Positions 1-5,004 of a stretch of DNA of 11,862 bases are shown piece by piece; position 1 is the first letter of the stretch, and each line of letters starts with the position of its first letter. Source of the stretch: an uncultured Eubacteriales bacterium (GTDB lineage: Bacteria; Bacillota; Clostridia; Christensenellales; Borkfalkiaceae); NCBI GenBank assembly GCA_905211955.1, contig CAJMCT010000028.1, positions 1-11,862 of the forward strand. The letters are read 5' to 3'. The position numbers and the translations under genes are program-made. The notes under the pieces are model-generated. The model was not told where the DNA came from, did no database searches, and saw nothing but the letters and a program-made list of their open reading frames with translations.

Positions 1-75
1 GCCTTTAATACTGCCTTCCGCTTAATTAAACGTATATTTTTTGCAAAAAAATTTTATTATTGACTAATAATAACC

Positions 76-104
76 TTGCAATTTAAGATTTATTGTGTTA
101 AAAT
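76..104 (+). promoter_or_regulatory. Promoter of the DUF1508-repeat gene
   Basis: TTGCAA at 76-81, a 17-base spacer, then TAAAAT at 99-104 preceded by TG one base upstream (96-97), so an extended -10. The predicted start of transcription is near 111, giving a leader of about 36 bases. A TTGACT at 60-65 has no good -10 at the right distance. A 14-base AT-rich palindrome (37-50) and further A/T runs lie upstream and could act as an UP element. I recognise nothing else in 1-58. Confidence 0.7.
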
Positions 105-146
105 ACACATATATAATTGTATAAACTGTTTTAAGGAGATAAAACA

Positions 147-1718
147 ATGTTCAATTTATTGGCATCATTTGCAGAATTTTGGGACAACTGGGGCGGTATT
201 TGCATCTTAGGGCTTTTAATCGTTTTAAGTCTTGGTGGGATTGTTTGCTCTACTTTTTTCTTTGTTCGCGCTAACAAAAAGGCTAAGAGAGAAGCTGAAC
301 TCAACAAGGAAAAAATCGATAACCGTATGAAACTTAACATGGATGAAGTTAAAACGGTTAAAGTTTCCGAAGAAAAGGGCAAAAAGTCTAAGAAAGACAA
401 AAAGAAAGAACAGCCCGTAGAAGAAGTCGTTGTTGATGAAGCGATTGAACCCGAAGAAGAAGTTGCACCCGCACTTGCTGAAGAAGTGGTAGAAGAACCT
501 ATTGAAGAAGTTGCTACTCCCGTAGTTCTTCCCGCAGTAGAAGAAAATGAAGAAGAAGCAGATGAACCCGCTGAAGATGTGGTAGAAGAAGGTTCTGCGT
601 CTTATCACGTTCCGTTTGCCGATAAGTTAGAAAGTGCCGACGATAGCATTAAAGAGTACTTTAAGGCTTTAGACGAAAAATTTACGTCTTATAAAAAAGT
701 TCACGGCAGAATTTCTCAAAAGTGTGCGTCTTATCGTTTAGGTAGAGCATTAAAGGCTAAAATTTCACTTCGTGGAAAGACCTTAAAACTTCACTTAGCA
801 TTAGACGTAAATGCTTTTAACGAAAAGATTTATTTCCAAAAAGATTATAAAGATATCAAGTCTTATGAAGAAGTTCCCTTTACGGTTAAGGTTAAGAGTG
901 AAAGGGGCTTAAAGAACGCGTTAAAACTTATCGAAGCGCTTTTTCCCGATCTTAAACCCGTAGTAAAGAAAGATAAGCCTGTTGAGGAAAAAAAAAGATT
1001 CGTTGGTAAGTGGGTAGTTGAAATCAAGAGTGACGACGAATATATCTCTAAACTTTCGGCTTCTAACGGCGAAGTAATGTTGTCAAGCGAAATTTACACC
1101 ACCGAAGAAGGCGCAAGAGCAGGTATTGCTACTATTATCAAGGCTATTGAAACTGGCGAATTCATTATTTACCAAGACAAGAGCAAAGACTACTATTATA
1201 AACTCAAAAACGCACAAAACAGATTGCTTTGCGCGGGTGAAATTTATAAGTCTAAAGCACAATGCGAAAAGGCTGTTGAATCGGTTAAACGTATCGCTAA
1301 AGAAGCGGTTATTCAAGACGAACTCGTTGAAGGTGATAAATACGTAGAATACACTCCCATTAAGCACCCTAAATACGACGTTAAAAAGGGTATGGAAGGA
1401 AAGTGGAGAGTAGAAGAAACTGACGAAGGAAGATTTAGTGCTAAACTTTACGCTTCTAACGGTCAGTTGATGTTATCTACCGAAGGCGTTTCTACTAAGA
1501 GCGGTGCGCTATCTTCAATCGATTCAGTTAAAAAGTATGCAAAAGCAGGCTACTTTGTAATCGATAGAGATAAGTTCGGAAGATTTTATTATAAACTCCG
1601 CAACAAGCAAAAATCAGTAGTTTGCATGGGCGAAGCATACGATTCGTTAGATAACTGCACCAGTGCGTTAGAATCAGTTCGTCGCTTAGCATCGACTGCA
1701 ATTCTTATTAAGGAATAA
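147..1718 (+). CDS. Membrane-anchored protein with acidic linker, a DUF5655-like region and four DUF1508 (YegP-like) repeats
   Basis: 523 residues, function unknown. Residues 17-40 form one hydrophobic segment followed by a Lys/Arg-rich stretch (41-48), which predicts a short outside N-terminus and a cytoplasmic body. Residues 44-90 are Lys/Glu-rich and 90-150 are a Glu/Val/Pro-rich, probably disordered linker. Residues 155-271 form a compact region with an RGKTLKLHLALD strand and a closing VKSERGLKNALKLIE helix. It resembles a domain I know from uncharacterised Bacillota proteins and is perhaps related to DUF5655 (uncertain). Residues 287-383 and 418-515 are two similar modules, each made of two DUF1508 units, with the ASNGEVMLSSE / ASNGQLMLSTE and YYYKLKN / FYYKLRN signatures of YegP. 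AAGGAGAT at 133-140, six bases before ATG, supports the start. It is a single-gene transcription unit with its own promoter and terminator. DUF1508 has no settled biochemical role. Confidence 0.85.
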   Translation: MFNLLASFAEFWDNWGGICILGLLIVLSLGGIVCSTFFFVRANKKAKREAELNKEKIDNRMKLNMDEVKTVKVSEEKGKKSKKDKKKEQPVEEVVVDEAIEPEEEVAPALAEEVVEEPIEEVATPVVLPAVEENEEEADEPAEDVVEEGSASYHVPFADKLESADDSIKEYFKALDEKFTSYKKVHGRISQKCASYRLGRALKAKISLRGKTLKLHLALDVNAFNEKIYFQKDYKDIKSYEEVPFTVKVKSERGLKNALKLIEALFPDLKPVVKKDKPVEEKKRFVGKWVVEIKSDDEYISKLSASNGEVMLSSEIYTTEEGARAGIATIIKAIETGEFIIYQDKSKDYYYKLKNAQNRLLCAGEIYKSKAQCEKAVESVKRIAKEAVIQDELVEGDKYVEYTPIKHPKYDVKKGMEGKWRVEETDEGRFSAKLYASNGQLMLSTEGVSTKSGALSSIDSVKKYAKAGYFVIDRDKFGRFYYKLRNKQKSVVCMGEAYDSLDNCTSALESVRRLASTAILIKE

Positions 1719-1741
1719 TAACTAAACGAAAAAAGGTCGTT

Positions 1742-1779
1742 AAAGGTCGTTTGTGTTTTGCAAACGGCCTTTATTTTTT
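1742..1779 (+). terminator. Intrinsic terminator after the DUF1508-repeat gene
   Basis: A 12-bp stem pairs 1742-1753 with 1761-1772 (one G-T pair) around a 7-base loop, followed by a T-rich tract to 1778. The left arm begins with the second copy of a perfect tandem 10-base repeat (1732-1741 and 1742-1751, AAAGGTCGTT). Confidence 0.9.
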
Positions 1780-1813
1780 GTTCGGGAATTTTTGAAATTA
1801 TTATTAAAAATAG

Positions 1814-1842
1814 TTGACAAGTTTTTTCGTTTATCGTATTAT
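1814..1842 (+). promoter_or_regulatory. Strong promoter of infC-rpmI-rplT
   Basis: A consensus TTGACA at 1814-1819, 17-base spacer, TATTAT at 1837-1842. The predicted start of transcription is at about 1848-1849, leaving an untranslated leader of about 180 bases before the infC start codon. This strength fits a ribosomal protein operon. Confidence 0.9.
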
Positions 1843-1941
1843 ATAAAGGCTTAAAGAAGAAGTGACCCTTCTCGCCGACGGTTTTAATCAATCGGCTCAA
1901 TACTAAAAAATGCTTAATTTTAGGCAAAGAGTGGTATTATT

Positions 1942-1976
1942 CGGGTTGTTTTCTTTTGAAAGCGACCCGTTTTTTT
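1942..1976 (+). terminator. infC: Attenuator terminator in the infC leader
   Basis: A 12-bp stem pairs 1942-1953 with 1958-1969 around a TTTT loop, followed by seven T (1970-1976). It sits 52 bases upstream of the infC start, inside the transcription unit, so it must be conditional. Confidence 0.88.
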
Positions 1977-1981
1977 AGTGA

Positions 1982-2004
1982 TTTTAGCAAACGACTTGCT
2001 AAAA
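1982..2004 (+). promoter_or_regulatory. Hairpin between attenuator and infC ribosome binding site
   Basis: A perfect 9-bp stem (TTTTAGCAA at 1982-1990 with TTGCTAAAA at 1996-2004) around a 5-base loop, nine bases before the Shine-Dalgarno sequence. The left arm almost repeats 1918-1927 (TTTTAGGCAA), so the right arm could also pair there. It may separate the attenuator from the ribosome binding site or tune infC translation; that role is inference. Confidence 0.5.
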
Positions 2005-2012
2005 AATAAATT

Positions 2013-2020
2013 AAAGAGGT
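2013..2020 (+). promoter_or_regulatory. infC: Ribosome binding site that fixes the infC start at an AUU codon
   Basis: AAAGAGGT at 2013-2020 lies eight bases before ATT at 2029. No ATG, GTG or TTG in frame is served by it, and the GTG at 1978 has only the attenuator T-tract in front of it. Confidence 0.85.
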
Positions 2021-2028
2021 ACAAAACC

Positions 2029-2541
2029 ATTAAAAGGGAACATCAAATCAACGAAGAAATTAGGGACAGAGAAGTAAGGCTTATCGGTGAAACCGGTGAA
2101 CAACTTGGCATTATGCCATCAAGAGAAGCCTTAGAAATCGCTTTTGACAAAGGCTTAGACCTTGTTAAAATCTCACCCAACGCTAATCCGCCTGTTTGTA
2201 AGGTTATGAACTATGGGAAATATATGTTCGAACTTACTAAAAAGAACAAGGAAGCGAAGAAAAATCAAAAGGTAGTCGAAATTAAAGAAGTTTGGCTTTC
2301 AATGACCATCGACGTCGGCGATCTTAACGTAAAGGCAAAGCAGGCCCAAAAATTCTTGTCGCAAGGCAATAAAGTTAAGGTTTCGATTAGAATGCGTGGT
2401 CGCCAAATGGCTCACTCGGATCTCAGTATGGACGTTATGAAACGTTTCTACGAAATCGTTAAAGACTACGGCAGTATGGAAAAGCAACCGCTTATGGAAG
2501 GCAGGAACATCTGGATGATGCTTGCTCCCAATAAAGCGTGA
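2029..2541 (+). CDS. infC: Translation initiation factor IF-3, AUU start
   Basis: IF-3 binds the 30S subunit, blocks premature 50S joining and checks the initiator tRNA and start codon. With the start at ATT 2029 the protein has 170 residues and begins fMet-KREHQINEEI, which matches the usual family N-terminus. The N-domain follows (INEEIRDREVRLIG, then LGIMPSREALEIA and PNANPPVCKVMNYGKY), then a Lys-rich linker helix and the C-domain with the RGRQMAHSDL motif. An open frame extends upstream to a GTG at 1978, but those 17 codons overlap the leader hairpin and match nothing in IF-3. AUU starts for infC are known in Escherichia coli and B. subtilis; in E. coli they allow autoregulation because IF-3 itself rejects non-canonical starts. 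It is the first gene of infC-rpmI-rplT. Confidence 0.95.
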   Translation: MKREHQINEEIRDREVRLIGETGEQLGIMPSREALEIAFDKGLDLVKISPNANPPVCKVMNYGKYMFELTKKNKEAKKNQKVVEIKEVWLSMTIDVGDLNVKAKQAQKFLSQGNKVKVSIRMRGRQMAHSDLSMDVMKRFYEIVKDYGSMEKQPLMEGRNIWMMLAPNKA

Positions 2542-2573
2542 CTTAAATAAAAAAACAAACGGAGGGTAATATT

Positions 2574-2771
2574 ATGCCTAAAATGAAGACCAAAAGTGCG
2601 GCTAAAAAGCGTTTCAAAGTGACCGCAACGGGCAAAATTAAAAGAGCGTGTTCTGGAAAGAACCACATCTTAACCAAAAAAGACAGAAAGAGAAAGAACA
2701 ATTTGTGTGACGGCGCATACGTTGATGCTACTCAAGCAAAGACCGTAAAGACGCTCATTTACAATAAATAA
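2574..2771 (+). CDS. rpmI: 50S ribosomal protein L35
   Basis: A 65-residue, very basic protein of the large subunit. It starts MPKMKTKSAAKKRFKVTATG and carries the KRACSGKNHILTKK segment typical of L35, and its length is normal for the family. GGAGGG at 2561-2566 is seven bases before the ATG. It lies 32 bases after infC and 20 bases before rplT, in the conserved infC-rpmI-rplT order, and is presumably controlled by the same leader. Confidence 0.97.
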   Translation: MPKMKTKSAAKKRFKVTATGKIKRACSGKNHILTKKDRKRKNNLCDGAYVDATQAKTVKTLIYNK

Positions 2772-2791
2772 GCGGAAAGGAGATTAGAAAA

Positions 2792-3145
2792 ATGCGTATT
2801 AAAAGAGCAGTAAACGCTGTTAAAAAGCGTAGAAAAATATTAAAACTCGCTAAAGGTTATTTTGGCGGAAGAAGTAAGAGATATAGAGTTGCTCGTGAAG
2901 CCGTTATGAAGGCTCAAAAGTATGCTTATATCGGTAGAAAGGCTAAAAAGCGTGATTTCCGTTCTTTATGGATTGCCAGAATTAACGCTGCTTGCCGTCA
3001 AAACGGTATTTCTTACAGCAAGTTTATGTTCGGTTTGAAGAAGGCTGAAATCACCTTAAATAGAAAGGTTTTGGCTGAAATCGCCGTATCTGATGCTAAG
3101 GCTTTCACCACTTTGGTTGAAACCGCAAAGGCTCAATTAAACTAA
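2792..3145 (+). CDS. rplT: 50S ribosomal protein L20
   Basis: A 117-residue protein of usual length for L20, which is needed early in 50S assembly. The basic N-terminal extension (MRIKRAVNAVKKRRKILKLA) leads into the GYFGGRSKRYRVA motif, and the globular C-terminal part holds LWIARINAACRQNG. AAAGGAG at 2776-2782 is nine bases before ATG. In B. subtilis L20 represses its own operon by binding the infC leader; the attenuator upstream of infC in this window fits the same feedback. A terminator follows directly. Confidence 0.97.
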   Translation: MRIKRAVNAVKKRRKILKLAKGYFGGRSKRYRVAREAVMKAQKYAYIGRKAKKRDFRSLWIARINAACRQNGISYSKFMFGLKKAEITLNRKVLAEIAVSDAKAFTTLVETAKAQLN

Positions 3146-3153
3146 TTAAGACT

Positions 3154-3193
3154 TAAAGCCTACCTTTTTTAGCGTAGGCTTTATTTGAATTTT
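3154..3193 (+). terminator. Terminator after rplT
   Basis: A 10-bp perfect stem pairs 3154-3163 (TAAAGCCTAC) with 3174-3183 around a 10-base loop, followed by an imperfect T-rich tail (to 3193). The tail ends two bases before the next start codon, so the terminator overlaps all the space where a ribosome binding site for that gene would be. Confidence 0.8.
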
Positions 3194-3195
3194 AG

Positions 3196-3933
3196 ATGAT
3201 AACTTCAAAGCAAAACGAATTCGTTAAAAAAATTAGGTCGCTTGCCGACAAGAAAAACCGTGACAAGTTCGGCATCTATCTTGCCGAAGGTGTTAAACCG
3301 GTAAGAGAAGCCTTTATTTTGGGGCAAAAAGTGGTTGCACTTTTAGGCACGGAAAAGGGGTTTTATCTTCTCGGTGATTTTTCAAGCCCGAAAAACGAGA
3401 TTTTAAGCGAAGACGTTTTTAAGTCTATAAGTTCGGAAGTTTCACCGCAAGGCATTATTGCAGTTATTGAAAAACCGATTAACACTTTAAAAGATTGCAG
3501 TTCTTCGTCGATTTTATTAGACGGTGTATCAGACCCTGCAAACGTCGGTGCTATTATTAGAACGGCAGCGGCTTCTGGATATAATACCGTGTATATTACC
3601 GAAGATTCGGCTGACCCTTATTCGCCAAAATCGGTTAGGGCAAGCATGAGCGGTGTTTTCCGTGTGGAAATAATTTCGGCAAAGAGAGAAGAATTGCTAA
3701 AAGTTATCACTAAGCCTATGCTTATTGCCGATATGGACGGGCAAAACCTTTTTGAAACGAAAATTCAAGGCGATTATTGCTTAGTTATCGGCAACGAAGG
3801 AAACGGCGTATCTAATTTGGTACGTAAAAGCGCAAGCCTTTTTGTTAGTATCCCAATGCAAAACGGGGTAGAAAGTTTAAATGCTTCGGTATCCGCGGGG
3901 ATAATAATGTACCACTTAAAAAACAACAAATAA
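3196..3933 (+). CDS. TrmH/SpoU-family RNA 2'-O-methyltransferase
   Basis: A 245-residue SPOUT enzyme that should methylate a ribose 2'-OH in rRNA or tRNA using S-adenosylmethionine; the target cannot be told from sequence. The N-terminal substrate-binding part opens MITSKQNEFVKKIRSLADKK and includes IYLAEGVKPVREA. The catalytic domain shows motif 1 (DPANVGAIIRTA, residues 113-124, with N116 and R122), motif 2 (VIGNEGNGVS, 197-206) and motif 3 (IPMQNGVESLNASVSAG, 219-235), which build the trefoil knot. The start matches the family N-terminus, yet there is no Shine-Dalgarno sequence, and the rplT terminator ends right before it. Similar genes often follow rplT in Clostridia. It is probably expressed by read-through and co-transcribed with the YebC-family gene 17 bases downstream. 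Confidence 0.92.
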   Translation: MITSKQNEFVKKIRSLADKKNRDKFGIYLAEGVKPVREAFILGQKVVALLGTEKGFYLLGDFSSPKNEILSEDVFKSISSEVSPQGIIAVIEKPINTLKDCSSSSILLDGVSDPANVGAIIRTAAASGYNTVYITEDSADPYSPKSVRASMSGVFRVEIISAKREELLKVITKPMLIADMDGQNLFETKIQGDYCLVIGNEGNGVSNLVRKSASLFVSIPMQNGVESLNASVSAGIIMYHLKNNK

Positions 3934-3950
3934 CATATAAGGAGAAAACA

Positions 3951-4688
3951 ATGTCAGGACATAGCCACGCAGCGAACATCGCTGTTAAAAAAGCAAAAAC
4001 CGACGCTATTAAGGGTAGAATTTTTACTAAGGTAGGTAGAGAAATTGCCGTTGCCGCAAAAAACAACCCCGATCCTAGCACCAACAGTAAACTTGCCGAT
4101 GCTATCGCAAAAGCAAGATCCGTAAATATGCCTAACGACAACATTAAAAGATGTATCGCAAAGGCTGCAGGTGAACTTTCGGGTTCTAACTACGAAGAAT
4201 TAACCTATGAAGGATACGGACCATCAGGTAGTGCGGTTATAATTAAGACCTTGACTGATAATAAAAACCGTACCGTTGACTACGTTAGAACGGCTATGAG
4301 AAAGCATGGTGGTTCGCTCGGCAACGCAGGGTGCGTTTCTTTTACTTTTAATACGGTTGGCGTACTCGTTATCGAAAGAAAACCCGAACTTTCTGAAGAC
4401 GAAGTTATGGAATTTGCATTAGATGCAGGTGCAGAAGATTTTATCGCCGAAGACGATGCTTTTATCGTTCACACCGCACCTAGCGATTTTTCTCAAGTTA
4501 GAAAATATTTGGAAGATAAAGGACTTAACTTCTTCGAAGCCGAAGTCACCATGCTTCCCCAAAACAAAATTACGTTAGAAGGTGACGAACTCGTTAAGTT
4601 TAAGAAACTCGTTGACGCGTTAGAAGAACTTGACGACGTACAAGACGTTTATCACAACGTTGATCTTCCTGATGATGACGAAGAATAA
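3951..4688 (+). CDS. YebC/PmpR-family protein
   Basis: 245 residues, normal for the family. The N-terminus MSGHSHAANIAVKKAKTDA is a variant of the usual MSGHSKWANIKHRKAKQDA, followed by GRIFTKVGREI, the NMPNDNIKRCIAKA segment and YEGYGPSGSAVIIKTLTDN. The C-terminus is acidic (LPDDDEE). YebC proteins were first described as DNA-binding regulators (PmpR). More recent work links members of the family, including mitochondrial TACO1, to translation of proline-rich stretches; the role of this copy cannot be decided from sequence. Its place behind translation genes suits the translation role. AAGGAG at 3939-3944 is six bases before ATG. Confidence 0.93.
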   Translation: MSGHSHAANIAVKKAKTDAIKGRIFTKVGREIAVAAKNNPDPSTNSKLADAIAKARSVNMPNDNIKRCIAKAAGELSGSNYEELTYEGYGPSGSAVIIKTLTDNKNRTVDYVRTAMRKHGGSLGNAGCVSFTFNTVGVLVIERKPELSEDEVMEFALDAGAEDFIAEDDAFIVHTAPSDFSQVRKYLEDKGLNFFEAEVTMLPQNKITLEGDELVKFKKLVDALEELDDVQDVYHNVDLPDDDEE

Positions 4689-4710
4689 AAAAGTTTTTAT
4701 TTAATGAATA

Positions 4711-4765
4711 AAAATACCTTGCTTGCGGATACTTATAGTATCGGTGGTAAGGTATTTTCTTTTTT
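4711..4765 (+). terminator. Two-part terminator after the yebC-family gene
   Basis: An outer 10-bp perfect stem pairs AAAATACCTT (4711-4720) with AAGGTATTTT (4749-4758), followed by a C and six T. Inside it lies a second hairpin, GATACT (4728-4733) with AGTATC (4737-4742). Confidence 0.85.
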
Positions 4766-4795
4766 AATGAAAATTATTTTACAGAATTTACGTGA

Positions 4796-4838
4796 GAATT
4801 TACCGCCGTTTTAATAAAGGTAATACGGCGGTAAATTT
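4796..4838 (+). repeat. Inverted repeat / RNA hairpin with competing partners
   Basis: ATTTACCGCCGT (4798-4809) pairs perfectly with ACGGCGGTAAAT (4825-4836), extendable by one A-T and one G-T pair, around a 15-base loop. No T-tract follows, so it is not a terminator by itself. GAATTTAC in the left arm is a direct repeat of 4784-4791, four bases apart. The right arm can instead pair with 4843-4851 or with the left arm of the next hairpin. Confidence 0.75.
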
Positions 4839-4857
4839 CCCTCGTATTATCAAAATT

Positions 4858-4903
4858 AAGTACCGTTGCATATATATTTTGCAACGGTACTTTTATTTTT
4901 TTT
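4858..4903 (+). terminator. Intrinsic terminator upstream of the protease gene
   Basis: A perfect 13-bp stem pairs 4858-4870 (AAGTACCGTTGCA) with 4880-4892 around a 9-base A/T loop, followed by TTTATTTTTTTT. No gene is seen between the previous terminator and this one, so it either backs up that terminator or ends a short non-coding transcript. Confidence 0.85.
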
Positions 4904-4953
4904 GTGCTTTTATAAAAATTTTTTCAAAAAAGGGTAAAAACAAGTTTTATTTG

Positions 4954-4962
4954 TGTTATAAT
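4954..4962 (+). promoter_or_regulatory. Extended -10 promoter of the protease gene
   Basis: TGTTATAAT gives a consensus -10 (4957-4962) with the TGn extension. No convincing -35 is present 17 bases upstream, which is common for extended -10 promoters. Transcription should begin near 4969, 36 bases before the ATG. Confidence 0.65.
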
Positions 4963-5004
4963 ATATTCGTATGATAAAATTAAGTTTAAAAAAAGGAGGA
5001 AATA

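Larger units (their letters stand above)
1849..2028 (+). promoter_or_regulatory. infC operon leader, L20-type transcription attenuator
   Basis: This leader lies between the promoter and the infC start. It holds a small hairpin (1858-1862 with 1868-1872), a second stem (1874-1878 with 1892-1896), a third A/T stem (1903-1908 with 1918-1923), and a 12-bp intrinsic terminator (1942-1976). Bases 1860-1868 (AAGTGACCC) nearly copy the right arm of that terminator (1960-1968, AAGCGACCC), so they can pair with its left arm and act as antiterminator. In Bacillus subtilis, ribosomal protein L20 is known to repress infC-rpmI-rplT by leader attenuation, and L20 is encoded downstream here. Assignment to the L20 leader class rests on position and architecture; a covariance-model search was not possible. 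Confidence 0.75.

Noticed and set aside
225..608. 127-codon Phe-rich open frame on the - strand
   Set aside because: It is the complement of the Lys/Glu-rich linker of the first gene; no ribosome binding site or promoter is seen.
1589..1927. 112-codon open frame on the - strand over the terminator and infC leader
   Set aside because: It crosses the terminator and the infC promoter and leader, which explain the sequence, and has no recognisable domain.
1978..2028. N-terminal extension of IF-3 from a GTG start
   Set aside because: It overlaps leader structure, has no ribosome binding site and does not match IF-3; the ATT at 2029 does.
4792..4974. 60-codon open frame on the + strand between yebC and the protease
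   Set aside because: It starts with GTG without a ribosome binding site, runs through two long hairpins and a terminator, and its composition simply reflects A/T-rich DNA.
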